DNA of 64,000 bases. It comes from Anaerocolumna sedimenticola (GTDB taxonomy: Bacteria > Bacillota > Clostridia > Lachnospirales > Lachnospiraceae). The DNA lies in contig NZ_CP048000.1 of assembly GCF_009931695.1 (NCBI RefSeq), positions 3,117,501 to 3,181,500 on the forward strand, in the 5' to 3' direction. Position numbers and translations under genes: made by a program. Of the stretch, positions 38,197-46,506 are shown in pieces; the first letter of the stretch is position 1, and every line of letters starts with the position of its first letter. The notes beneath the pieces are model-generated. The model worked only from the letters and a program-made list of their open reading frames with translations. It had not been told where the DNA came from and searched no databases.

Positions 38197-39570
38197 ATGG
38201 AGGTTTCTGTTTCTGGAACTCAAATGTTAATTGGGTTAGGTATTGGGTTAATTGTTTTAATTTTATTGATTTTGAAAACAAAGATTCATGTTTTTCTTGC
38301 TTTAATTATTGCAGCAGTAATAGTTGGTCTGGTTGGGGGACTAGCACCTGCTGCTACAGTTGATGCAATTTCAGCAGGATTTGGTGGAACCTTAGGAAAT
38401 ATCGGTATTATCATAGGTTTTGGTATTATGATGGGACAGATATTTGAAATGTCAGGTGCGGCAGAAAGAATGGCGCGTACTTTCTTAAAGATATTTGGTA
38501 AGGGCAGGGAAGAAATGGCACTCTCGCTAACTGGTTTCCTTGTTTCCATACCAATCTTCTGCGATTCCGGTTTTGTTATATTATCACCTCTGGCAAAAGC
38601 ATTGTCACGTAAAACCAAGAAATCCATAGTAGGTTTGTCCGTAGCACTTGCAAGCGGACTTGTTATCACACATTCCTTAGTTCCGCCTACTCCGGGACCT
38701 CTTGGAGTAGCAGGAACATTTGGAGTTGACGTGGGACAATTTATTTTATTAGGCATAGTAATTGCAATACCTATGGCCTTGGTTACGATGTTATATGGAA
38801 AATTCCTTGGTAAAAAGATATATCAGTTACCAAATGAAGCCGGAGATGGATGGGAGAGACCGGCTTATCAAAAACCAATTTATGATGTTATATCAGATGA
38901 AAAGGATAAAAAACTGCCATCCGCATTTTTAGCATTTTTACCTTTAATACTTCCGATTATATTGATACTGCTAAATACGGTTTTAAGCGCTTTATCATTA
39001 ACAACTGGAATTTATGCAGCCCTCATATTCCTTGGAAAACCAATTATTGCTGTTGCCATTGGTTTGATCATATCTATTTACACCTTAACAGTTTCCGTTG
39101 AACGAAAAGCAGTTATCAGTGCTTTGGAAGACAGTATGAAATCCGCCGGCGTAATTATCTTTGTTACCGGAGGCGGCGGTGCATTAGGTCAGGTGTTAAA
39201 AGTAGCAGGTGTTGGTGATTATATTGCAAATGGAATAGCGGCTACTTCCATACCGGTTATATTACTTCCTTTTATTATAGCCACTTTGGTTCGTTTCGTA
39301 CAAGGTTCCGGTACGGTGGCAATGATTACGGCAGCCGGCATAACAGCACCCATCGTAGAAGCAGCCGGCGGCAGCATGTTGTTGGGAGCATTTGCAGCCT
39401 GTATAGGAGCATTATTCTTCTCCTATTTTAACGACAGTTTCTATTGGGTTGTAAACCGTTTAAGCGGAATTACGGAAACAAAAGAGCAGATCAGGGTTTG
39501 GTCAATCACAACTACAATTGCCTGGGCAGTTGGATTAGTAGAATTATTAATATTAAATATTTTTATGTAA
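38197..39570 (+). CDS. GntP-family gluconate/sugar-acid permease
   Basis: A 457-residue permease with about 12 membrane helices and GntP-family motifs: F-G-G-T-L-G-N-I-G-I-I-I-G-F-G, P-I-F-C-D-S-G-F-V-I-L, and S-L-V-P-P-T-P-G-P near residue 165. It probably imports the sugar acid used by the kinase and PdxA2 by proton symport. Last gene of the DeoR-controlled operon, with AAAGGAG before the ATG. Confidence 0.93.
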   Translation: MEVSVSGTQMLIGLGIGLIVLILLILKTKIHVFLALIIAAVIVGLVGGLAPAATVDAISAGFGGTLGNIGIIIGFGIMMGQIFEMSGAAERMARTFLKIFGKGREEMALSLTGFLVSIPIFCDSGFVILSPLAKALSRKTKKSIVGLSVALASGLVITHSLVPPTPGPLGVAGTFGVDVGQFILLGIVIAIPMALVTMLYGKFLGKKIYQLPNEAGDGWERPAYQKPIYDVISDEKDKKLPSAFLAFLPLILPIILILLNTVLSALSLTTGIYAALIFLGKPIIAVAIGLIISIYTLTVSVERKAVISALEDSMKSAGVIIFVTGGGGALGQVLKVAGVGDYIANGIAATSIPVILLPFIIATLVRFVQGSGTVAMITAAGITAPIVEAAGGSMLLGAFAACIGALFFSYFNDSFYWVVNRLSGITETKEQIRVWSITTTIAWAVGLVELLILNIFM

Positions 39571-39593
39571 TTTCTTTGCATTTGAGGTAATTA

Positions 39594-39696
39594 AAAACAG
39601 GTAGTATATTCCGGAAGTAAATTTATTGATATATTGTATCTTTCAGCGGATTCAATATAAAATATATATTACTCTCGGAATATGTACCTGTTTTTA
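39594..39696 (+). terminator. Terminator of the sugar-acid operon
   Basis: A long imperfect hairpin: AAAACAGGTA and TATATTCCG on the left, CGGAATATG and TACCTGTTTTT on the right. It separates this operon from the convergent nagA gene. Confidence 0.7.
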
Positions 39697-39741
39697 TTCA
39701 CGAAATAAAGGGGTGTTTGGATTTTAAATTATTAATTGTAA

Positions 39742-40866
39742 TTACAATACCTCACCGTCTTTGTATACTTTTTCTATGTTGTAGTTTTGATCCATAATAA
39801 TAAAGTCTGCTCTTTTTCCTGCAGAAATAGAACCGATTTCCTTTTCTGCATGAATAGCTGTTGCAGGGATTAAAGTTGCACTAAGAATTGCCTGTTCAAC
39901 CGGTATACCGTATTGTATGACATTTTTAAATGCTTTATAAACCGTAGTGGTTGATCCGGCAATCGTTCCGTCTTCAAGAGTGGCTTTTCCATTTTTTACA
40001 TAAACCTTTTGTCCGCCCAATTCATAGATACCATCCTCCAAACCTGCGGCACTCATGGAATCGGATATTAGGATAATTTTATCCGAACAGGCTTTATACA
40101 TTAGGCGGATTACAGCAGGATGAATATGGATGCCATCACAAATCATTTCCGCGTGGACATCAAAATCGGAAACAGCTCCCACTAAACCGGGCTGCCTGTG
40201 GTGCAGACCGTTCATAGCATTAAATAAATGGGTAATATGAGTCGCTCCGGCTTCAATGGCTTGTGCTGCCAGATCATAATCACAACTGGTGTGGGCTAAA
40301 GATATTACTTTTGATTTACTATATTTTCTTATAAAATCCATGGAACCGGACAGCTTAGGATCTAAATCAATAATTCTTACATTGTCTCCGGACAATTCAT
40401 TTAATTCCAAATATTTCTCTTCATCAATGGGCATGAGATATCTCTCATCATGAGCACCTTTTTTATCTGCACCAAGAAAAGGACCCTCCATATTAATACC
40501 GATAATACGGCTTCCTTTCTTTTGGGTGTTCATTGTTTCTTTAATATGGAGCATAGCTTTTTTATATATTTCATAATCTATGGTCATTGTAGTTGCCAAT
40601 ATGGAAGTTACCCCGTTTTTACCATAGAATTCACACATTTTTTCTATACCCTCTGTATCGGTAGTTGTAAAGTCATAACCGATACAACCGTGGGAATGTA
40701 ACTCTATAAAACCCGGTATCATGTATTTGCCGGTACAATCTATAGAATTCTCTGTTTTATCAGTAGTTAATGCAGGATAAACAGCCTGAAAACGTCCGTC
40801 GGTAACTTCGATATCGGCTTTTTGAAACCTGCCCTCAATAAATACTTCAGCATTTTTATATAACAT
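39742..40866 (-). CDS. nagA: N-acetylglucosamine-6-phosphate deacetylase
   Basis: A 374-residue amidohydrolase that deacetylates N-acetylglucosamine 6-phosphate. Motifs: H-S-H-G-C-I-G-Y-D near residue 58, the metal-site Glu region M-E-G-P-F-L, the metal His in L-A-H-T-S, T-H-L-F-N-A-M and the catalytic Asp in I-S-D-S-M-S-A-A-G. It lies nine bases downstream of nagB in one operon; together they yield fructose 6-phosphate and ammonia. Its own GAGG site precedes the ATG. Confidence 0.97.
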   Translation of the reverse strand: MLYKNAEVFIEGRFQKADIEVTDGRFQAVYPALTTDKTENSIDCTGKYMIPGFIELHSHGCIGYDFTTTDTEGIEKMCEFYGKNGVTSILATTMTIDYEIYKKAMLHIKETMNTQKKGSRIIGINMEGPFLGADKKGAHDERYLMPIDEEKYLELNELSGDNVRIIDLDPKLSGSMDFIRKYSKSKVISLAHTSCDYDLAAQAIEAGATHITHLFNAMNGLHHRQPGLVGAVSDFDVHAEMICDGIHIHPAVIRLMYKACSDKIILISDSMSAAGLEDGIYELGGQKVYVKNGKATLEDGTIAGSTTTVYKAFKNVIQYGIPVEQAILSATLIPATAIHAEKEIGSISAGKRADFIIMDQNYNIEKVYKDGEVL

Positions 40867-40875
40867 AACTGCCTC

Positions 40876-41595
40876 CTATTCAAAACAATAAACTACAGTT
40901 AAATCCGGGTGAAACTGCAGAATGGACGCAGGTACATCCGGTGTTACCGGGCCGTGGAGCGCTTTCTCGATAATATCTTTTTTATCAGGCCCATTGGCAA
41001 TTAATAATACTTTTTTTGCCTGCATAATAGATTTAATTCCCATGGTAATTGCTTTACCGGGGACCTCATCGATTGTACTAAAAAATCTGGCATTGGCTTG
41101 GATGGTGGATTCATCCAAATTAACAATATGAGTAGTTTTTTCAAATGAAATATCCGGTTCATTAAAACCAATATGTCCGTTACGGCCAATACCAAGAAGC
41201 TGCAAGTCAATTCCTCCAAGCTCAGCAATCAGATTATCATAACGGGTACATTCTTCCTCATAATTATCAGCCAAACCATTGGGAACATTAGTATTTTTTC
41301 TGTCGATATTGATATGAAGAAAAAAGTTATGATCCATGAAATAGCGGTAGCTCTGATTATTCTCGGGTGACAGGCCGCAATATTCATCTAAATTAACGGT
41401 TGTTACCTGAGAAAAATCTATATCACCTTTTTTATACCATTCCACTAACTGTTTATAAGTTCCGATAGGTGTGGAACCGGTCGCCAAGCCTAATACACAG
41501 TCAGGTTTTAAAATAACCTGTGCGGATATAACATTGGCTGCCTTTCTGCTTAAATCATTATAATCATTTGCTTTTATTAAATTCATTTTTTTCAC
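40876..41595 (-). CDS. nagB: Glucosamine-6-phosphate deaminase
   Basis: A 239-residue isomerase/deaminase that turns glucosamine 6-phosphate into fructose 6-phosphate and ammonia. Motifs: G-L-A-T-G-S-T-P (about 37-44), the catalytic N-L-D-E-Y-C-G-L (about 69-76), and G-I-G-R-N-G-H-I-G-F-N-E-P near 140. The GTG start at 41595 has AAAGG five bases upstream; an internal ATG three codons later has a less suitable spacing. Divergent from nanE. Confidence 0.96.
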   Translation of the reverse strand: MKKMNLIKANDYNDLSRKAANVISAQVILKPDCVLGLATGSTPIGTYKQLVEWYKKGDIDFSQVTTVNLDEYCGLSPENNQSYRYFMDHNFFLHINIDRKNTNVPNGLADNYEEECTRYDNLIAELGGIDLQLLGIGRNGHIGFNEPDISFEKTTHIVNLDESTIQANARFFSTIDEVPGKAITMGIKSIMQAKKVLLIANGPDKKDIIEKALHGPVTPDVPASILQFHPDLTVVYCFE

Positions 41596-41906
41596 CAGTA
41601 CCTTTCATTAAACTTCTATAACTTTATTATTAGTATATTCCAACTATTTTAAAAATCAAGTGAAAATAAAAAAAATTTTTATTTATTTTGAAAATTTGCA
41701 TAAACATGCGGATGATAACCATTGACATTTGGAAAAATGTAATATAATATTTAAAAAAAGAAAAATATTTTCATATATTAAAGAAATTAATTTTCCGTTT
41801 GTATATGAACTTCAGAAACAAAAATGATTTTTGTTGTAATAAAAGTGAAAAAAGGATAAAATTAATTAGACAATTGTCTGAACCAGTTAAAATGGGGGTA
41901 ATAGTG
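41596..41906. other. Divergent intergenic region between nagB and nanE
   Basis: About 310 very AT-rich bases with the nanE promoter. The open frame that extends nanE upstream to 41799 has no ribosome binding site and is not part of the family. No clear palindrome for an amino-sugar regulator was found. Confidence 0.5.
41722..41750 (+). promoter_or_regulatory. Predicted sigma-A promoter of nanE-rpiR
   Basis: TTGACA (41722-41727) with TAATAT (41745-41750) at 17 bases; a TATAAT at 41743-41748 is the alternative at 15 bases. Confidence 0.55.
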
Positions 41907-42602
41907 TTGAAAAATTTAAAAATACTAAGCAAGATAAAAGGTGGATTAATTGTATCCTGCCAGGCACTAAGTAATGAACCTTTATATAGTTCCTATATTA
42001 TGTCCAGAATGGCATATGCGGCTGAACTCGGGGGAGCCTGCGGAATTCGCGCCAATACACCGGAGGATATTACAGAGATTAAAAAGTCCGTAAAATTACC
42101 GGTTATCGGATTATATAAACAGGTATTTCCGGACAGTGAGGTATACATAACTCCTACGGAAGATGCTGTTGATGCCCTTATGGAAAGTCAGCCGGATATT
42201 ATTGCAATAGATGCAACCGGCCGTTTACGGCCATATGGCAGCAGCCTGAGTGATTTCTTTCATAAAATAAGAATAAAATATCCGGATATGTTATTTATGG
42301 GAGACTGTTCTACCTATGAAGATGCATTACAGGCAGAAAAACTGGGGTTTGATCTGGTAGGAACGACATTATCCGGTTATACGAATGAAACGAAAGGTAC
42401 CAAACTTCCCAACTTTGATTTGATGAAAGAGCTCTCGGTGAATTTAAGTATTCCTGTCATAGCTGAGGGAGGGATATGGACACCGGAGCAATTAAAAGAG
42501 GCATTCAGGTGCGGAGTACATGCAGCAGTTATCGGCACTGCAATAACACGGCCTATGGATATTACCAGGAGATTTGTAAACGTCATAAACAGCAAAGAAT
42601 AA
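41907..42602 (+). CDS. nanE: N-acylmannosamine-6-phosphate 2-epimerase
   Basis: TIM-barrel epimerase converting N-acetylmannosamine 6-phosphate to N-acetylglucosamine 6-phosphate, the substrate of NagA. Motifs: K-G-G-L-I-V-S-C-Q-A-L-S-N-E-P-L near the start, A-I-D-A-T-G-R, D-C-S-T-Y-E-D-A, and the C-terminal I-A-E-G-G-I-W-T-P-E-Q. A TTG (41907) or GTG (41904) start behind GGGGG (41894-41898) gives about 231 residues, the usual length; the ATG at 41892 has no ribosome binding site. No nanA or sialic-acid transporter is nearby. Confidence 0.93.
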   Translation: MKNLKILSKIKGGLIVSCQALSNEPLYSSYIMSRMAYAAELGGACGIRANTPEDITEIKKSVKLPVIGLYKQVFPDSEVYITPTEDAVDALMESQPDIIAIDATGRLRPYGSSLSDFFHKIRIKYPDMLFMGDCSTYEDALQAEKLGFDLVGTTLSGYTNETKGTKLPNFDLMKELSVNLSIPVIAEGGIWTPEQLKEAFRCGVHAAVIGTAITRPMDITRRFVNVINSKE

Positions 42603-42614
42603 AGGAGTTTGGTT

Positions 42615-43466
42615 ATGGAAGGAATATATTCCAGAATTGATAACAGTTATGCTAAATTTACAAAATCGGAAAAATTGGTTGCGGATTTTGTATTTCAAAA
42701 TCCGCAAAAAGTATTGTATACATCCATTACGGATTTGGCTGAGATGTGCGGAGTAGGGGATACAACCGTATTTCGGTTCTGTAAAGCCTTGAAATTAAAT
42801 GGTTATCAGGAATTTAAAATGCTTTTAGCCCAGGACATCGCTAATAAAAAGGGTATGAATAATGCAATCGCAGGAACCATTGAATTAGAGGATGATGTAA
42901 GAACAGTATGTAAAAAAACCTTTGCAACTAATATAGCTGCGCTGAATGAAACCTTTAATTTATTGGATTTTGATGCAATAACAAAGGCGGTTGATTTAAT
43001 ATCTGCTGCAAAAAGAATTCATTTTTTTGGAGTTGGTTCATCAGGAGTTATTGCCCTGGAAGCGAAGCAGAAATTTATGAGAATACTTCCAAATGTAGAA
43101 TTTATTGCAGATTGCCATATGCAGTGTATGGCAGCAGCTCTTCTGGACAGCAGGGATCTGGCCGTCATATTTTCTTATTCCGGTTCCACAAAAGATATGA
43201 TTGAAGTGCATAAGCTTGTAAAGCAAAATGCCTGCAAATCTATATGTATAACCAGGTTTGCCAAAACAGCCCTGACCAATCAGGCCGACGTTGTTTTATT
43301 GTGCGGTTCAAACGAAGGGCCTCTTGACGGCGGTGCCTCCTCCACATCCATGGTACAGCTGTACTTATTAGATGTTTTATATATGGAATATTTTGTTAAG
43401 CATTATAATCAATCCAGGGATAATAAAGCCAGAACAACGGAAGCCATATCTTCCAAGCTGTTATAA
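42615..43466 (+). CDS. MurR/RpiR-family transcriptional regulator
   Basis: A 283-residue regulator: N-terminal RpiR helix-turn-helix (about 1-75; I-T-D-L-A-E-M-C-G-V-G-D-T-T-V-F-R-F-C) and a C-terminal SIS sugar-phosphate binding domain (about 115-250; F-G-V-G-S-S-G-V-I-A and F-S-Y-S-G-S-T-K-D). Start at ATG 42615 with AAAGGAG seven bases before it. It follows nanE by 12 bases, so it probably responds to an amino-sugar phosphate and controls nanE and perhaps nagBA. Confidence 0.92.
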   Translation: MEGIYSRIDNSYAKFTKSEKLVADFVFQNPQKVLYTSITDLAEMCGVGDTTVFRFCKALKLNGYQEFKMLLAQDIANKKGMNNAIAGTIELEDDVRTVCKKTFATNIAALNETFNLLDFDAITKAVDLISAAKRIHFFGVGSSGVIALEAKQKFMRILPNVEFIADCHMQCMAAALLDSRDLAVIFSYSGSTKDMIEVHKLVKQNACKSICITRFAKTALTNQADVVLLCGSNEGPLDGGASSTSMVQLYLLDVLYMEYFVKHYNQSRDNKARTTEAISSKLL

Positions 43467-43482
43467 TAGAATAGTTTTCTCC

Positions 43483-43928
43483 GGTTCACGAGCGCATTCG
43501 AATTATTGCAAGCAAGCTTGCTAATTCTCATTTTGCTTTCGCGGAAACCGGAAGAAACACGCTTTGCGAGTTTCTTCGGTTCACGAGCGTATTCGAATTA
43601 TTGCAAGCAAGCTTGCTAATTCTCATTTTGCTTTCGCGGAAACCGGAAGAAACACGCTTTGCGAGTTTCTTCGGTTCACGAGCGCATTCGAATTATTGCA
43701 AGCAAGCTTGCTAATTCTCATTTTGCTTTCGCGGAAACCGGAAGAAACACGCTTTGCGAGTTTCTTCGGTTCACGAGCGCATTCGAATTATTGCAAGCAA
43801 GCTTGCTAATTCTCATTTTGCTTTCGCGGAAACCGGAAGAAACACGCTTTGCGAGTTTCTTCGGTTCACGAGCGCATTCGAATTATTGCAAGCAAGCTTT
43901 GCTAATTCTCATTTTGCTTTCGCGGAAA
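43483..43928 (+). repeat. Tandem array of five 95-bp repeat C units
   Basis: The block GGTTCACGAGCG.ATTCG, AATTATTGCAAGCAAGCTTG, CTAATTCTCATTTTGC, TTTCGCGGAA begins at about 43483, 43578, 43673, 43768 and 43863. Units are joined by ACCGGAAGAAACACGC and TTTGCGAGTTTCTTC. Copies are nearly identical: one has GTATTCG for GCATTCG, and the last has an extra T in AAGCTTTGC. Each unit can fold into a CCGGAAGAAAC/GTTTCTTCGG hairpin and contains the palindrome AGCAAGCTTGCT. A diverged solo copy lies at 23.8 kb. No flanking cas genes and no unique spacers, so this is not a CRISPR array. Confidence 0.95.
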
Positions 43929-43931
43929 TGA

Positions 43932-43978
43932 TAAGGACTGCACACTAATTACAATTTAGTGCGGCGGTCCTTAATTTT
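43932..43978 (+). terminator. Terminator after nanE-rpiR and the repeat array
   Basis: AAGGAC.GC.CACTAA (43933-43948) pairs with TTTAGTG.GGCGGTCCTT (43955-43972) imperfectly, followed by a T-rich stretch. Confidence 0.65.
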
Positions 43979-44205
43979 ACCCTCCGGGGGATATGCACTG
44001 GCGCGAAGAGGAATTGTGTCATATGTACCCGCACCCGACACCTGGTTTAAGACAACTAATATATGGAAAATATCGTTTGCTGTAATAAATATATATTAAA
44101 TGTCGAATAATGTATACAAATATGTTGAAATTACCACAAAACAAGATTGAAAGGCATATGCGGTTATTCAAAATGCTATAAATGTATAAATCTTATACCT
44201 TTCTA

Positions 44206-44234
44206 TTGAACAATAAACACAAAAGTGTTACTAT
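44206..44234 (+). promoter_or_regulatory. Predicted promoter of hppA with a palindrome in the spacer
   Basis: TTGAAC (44206-44211), 17 bases, TACTAT (44229-44234). The spacer carries AACAC-AAAA-GTGTT (44216-44229), a possible repressor site. Confidence 0.5.
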
Positions 44235-44284
44235 CAATTATGTGGTTTAAAATAGCCAAAATAATTGAATAGGAGATGAGTAAA

Positions 44285-46375
44285 TTGGAATTTAACGTAG
44301 TATTTTTTGAAGTTGTATCAATTATCATTTCTATCCTGGCATTTGGGGCTGCATTTTGGCTCTATAAATGGGTAGCATCACAACCCTCCTCCAATAAGCG
44401 CATTGCAGAGGTTGGCAAGCTGATTAGAAATGGAGCAAACACGTTTTTAGCAAAAGAGTACAAAACACTTTCACGCTTCTGCGTTGTGGCAGCTATAGTT
44501 ATTTTCATATTCCTGCCTTCCCCGATCTGGAATGGCCATCCGTTGGGGAATATTCTGATGGCTGTATCATATTTGTTTGGAACCGTTTTTTCCGGAATTG
44601 CTGGGAAAGTCGGTATCAGCATTGCAACGATAGCGAATATAAAATCTGCGGAAGCTTCCACCAAAGGGATAAAACCTTCTTTTATGTCCGGTTTCCGCGG
44701 CGGTGCTGTTATGGGAATGGCTGTAGTTGGTTCCAGTCTTCTTGGAGTTACTTTAGTTCTCCTTTTAACAGATAATACAACCGCACTTTTAGGATTCAGT
44801 TTCGGAGCAAGTTCAATGGCTCTTTTTGCAAAAGCCGGCGGTGGAATTTTTACTAAAACTGCAGATATCAGTGCCGATTTAGTTGGTAAGGTTGAACTTG
44901 GTATTCCCGAAGATGATCCAAGAAACCCGGCAGTTATAGCAGATAATGTTGGTGATAATGTTGGTGATGTTGCAGGTATGGGCGCTGACTTATTTGATTC
45001 CAACGTAGCTTCTATGGCAGCAGCCCTGGTTATGGCAGCAGCGATTGATAAAGTAAAAGGCGGAACCATAAATGTCAGCATGGTATTCTGCTATGCAGCA
45101 ATTGGTTTATTAGCATCTATTATCGGTGTTTTAACCGCAAAAATGGACGAAAAAGGAAGTCCAACGAAAGCGCTTAACAGTAATACATACGTAACAATGA
45201 TAATCTTTGGTGTTTTAACTGCTCTGGCGACCGTTGTTTTCCGGTTCGAATGGAGAATATGGTTTGCAAGTGCAATCGGATTATTTGTTGGATTTATTAT
45301 AGGTATCGCAAGTGATTATTTTACAGATGATACAAAGAAACCGGTACATGAAGTTGCAAAAGCTTCCGGATCCGGACCGGCCTTTACTATATTATCTGGT
45401 GTTTCTTATGGTTTAATGAGCACTTTGCCATCTATGATTGGAATTGGTATTTCCGCATTGGCTGCCTACAAAATATGCGCTCCTCTCGGTGAAGGATATG
45501 CCATGTTCGGTATTTCTATGGCTGCAGTCGGTATGCTTTCCATTGTAGGTATGATTATATCTAATGATGCCTATGGTCCTATTGTTGATAATGCACGCGG
45601 TTTAGTTGAAATGGGTAATTTAGGTGATAAAGCCCTTGAAATTACAGATTCCTTAGACAGTGCCGGTAATACTGTAAAAGCAGTAACGAAAGGATTCTCA
45701 ATCGGTGCGGCCGGACTTACTGTTATAGCACTGTTAGGTGCATTTATCAGTGAGGTAAACGGAGCAGCAGCTGAAATAGGAAAAGAATTAATAACAGGAT
45801 TTGATATATTAAATCCAACCGTATTTTTTGGATTGTTATTTGGTGCGGCAATACCACCGGTATTCTCAGCTATGTTAATGCTGGGTGTAGATCGCAATGC
45901 ACAGCGTATGGTTGATGAAATTCACCGTCAGTTCAGGGAAATTCCCGGATTAAAAGAAGGAAAGAAAGGCGTTGTTCCTGAATACGAAAAATGTATAGCA
46001 ATTGCTACATCCGGTGCCTTAAAGGAATTAGTACCTGCAGGTTTGATGACTATCTTTGCAACACTGATAGTAGGATTTATAGGTGGTGTCCAGGCAATCG
46101 GCGGATTTATCTCCGGTAATATTGTTAGCGGTTTAATATTTGCCTTATTTATGTCCAATGCAGGAGGTCTTTGGGACAATACGAAAAAATACGTGGAAGC
46201 CGGCAATAATGGCGGCAAGAATTCAGAAACCCATAGAGCAGCAGTTGTTGGTGATACGGTAGGTGACCCGTTTAAAGATACGGCAGGGCCATCGATTAAC
46301 ACCCAGATAACAGTAGTATCCCTTGTTGCTTCCTTAACTGCAACTATTTTCTTAACTTTTAATTTATTTGGTTAA
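44285..46375 (+). CDS. hppA: Membrane-bound proton-pumping pyrophosphatase, K+-independent type
   Basis: A membrane pyrophosphatase of about 696 residues and 15-16 helices, coupling pyrophosphate hydrolysis to ion pumping. Motifs: G-G-G-I-F-T-K-T-A-D-I-S-A-D-L-V-G-K-V-E, D-N-V-G-D-N-V-G-D-V-A, and D-A-Y-G-P-I-V-D-N-A. The diagnostic segment reads G-N-T-V-K-A-V-T-K-G-F: Lys in place of Ala is the mark of K+-independent enzymes, which pump protons. AGGAG at 44271-44275 directly abuts ATG 44276, so TTG 44285, nine bases away, is the more likely start; this needs checking. Probably monocistronic. Confidence 0.96.
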   Translation: MEFNVVFFEVVSIIISILAFGAAFWLYKWVASQPSSNKRIAEVGKLIRNGANTFLAKEYKTLSRFCVVAAIVIFIFLPSPIWNGHPLGNILMAVSYLFGTVFSGIAGKVGISIATIANIKSAEASTKGIKPSFMSGFRGGAVMGMAVVGSSLLGVTLVLLLTDNTTALLGFSFGASSMALFAKAGGGIFTKTADISADLVGKVELGIPEDDPRNPAVIADNVGDNVGDVAGMGADLFDSNVASMAAALVMAAAIDKVKGGTINVSMVFCYAAIGLLASIIGVLTAKMDEKGSPTKALNSNTYVTMIIFGVLTALATVVFRFEWRIWFASAIGLFVGFIIGIASDYFTDDTKKPVHEVAKASGSGPAFTILSGVSYGLMSTLPSMIGIGISALAAYKICAPLGEGYAMFGISMAAVGMLSIVGMIISNDAYGPIVDNARGLVEMGNLGDKALEITDSLDSAGNTVKAVTKGFSIGAAGLTVIALLGAFISEVNGAAAEIGKELITGFDILNPTVFFGLLFGAAIPPVFSAMLMLGVDRNAQRMVDEIHRQFREIPGLKEGKKGVVPEYEKCIAIATSGALKELVPAGLMTIFATLIVGFIGGVQAIGGFISGNIVSGLIFALFMSNAGGLWDNTKKYVEAGNNGGKNSETHRAAVVGDTVGDPFKDTAGPSINTQITVVSLVASLTATIFLTFNLFG

Positions 46376-46437
46376 TGCTTTAATAGTTTTACTAAAAACC
46401 CAAAATATATGAAAACATATTAAAATAATAAAACATA

Positions 46438-46489
46438 AAAATACAGGTACACGAAATCTTTTTATAAGTTTCGTGTACCTGTATTTTTA
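46438..46489. terminator. Bidirectional terminator between hppA and the CorC-family gene
   Basis: AAATACAGGTACACGAAA pairs perfectly with TTTCGTGTACCTGTATTT, with T runs on both strands. It lies between convergent genes. Confidence 0.9.
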
Positions 46490-46506
46490 TGCTTTTTCCG
46501 CACTAC

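Larger units (their letters stand above)
43467..44284. other. Intergenic region with repeat array before the pyrophosphatase gene
   Basis: About 800 bases: the five-copy repeat C array (43483-43928), a terminator, and the hppA promoter. The three similar open frames of 64-90 codons that begin at 43564, 43659 and 43754 are products of the 95-base period and are not genes. 43980-44200 shows nothing recognisable. Confidence 0.7.

Noticed and set aside
38286-38756. Antisense open frame of 156 codons inside the GntP permease gene
   Set aside because: Shadow of a membrane-protein gene, no ribosome site, low-complexity translation.
41799-41906. N-terminal extension of NanE
   Set aside because: No ribosome site at 41799, sequence unlike NanE, and the normal protein length is obtained from the start near 41907.
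43483-43928. Possible CRISPR array
   Set aside because: The whole 95-base period is repeated with no unique spacers and no cas genes are present.
43564-43948. Three near-identical open frames of 64-90 codons, one every 95 bases
   Set aside because: They arise from the tandem repeat, have no ribosome binding sites and overlap each other; the repeat explains them fully.
44362-45081. Long antisense open frame of 239 codons inside hppA
   Set aside because: It is the complement of a strongly conserved gene, and its Pro/Ser/Thr-rich composition is typical of shadow frames.
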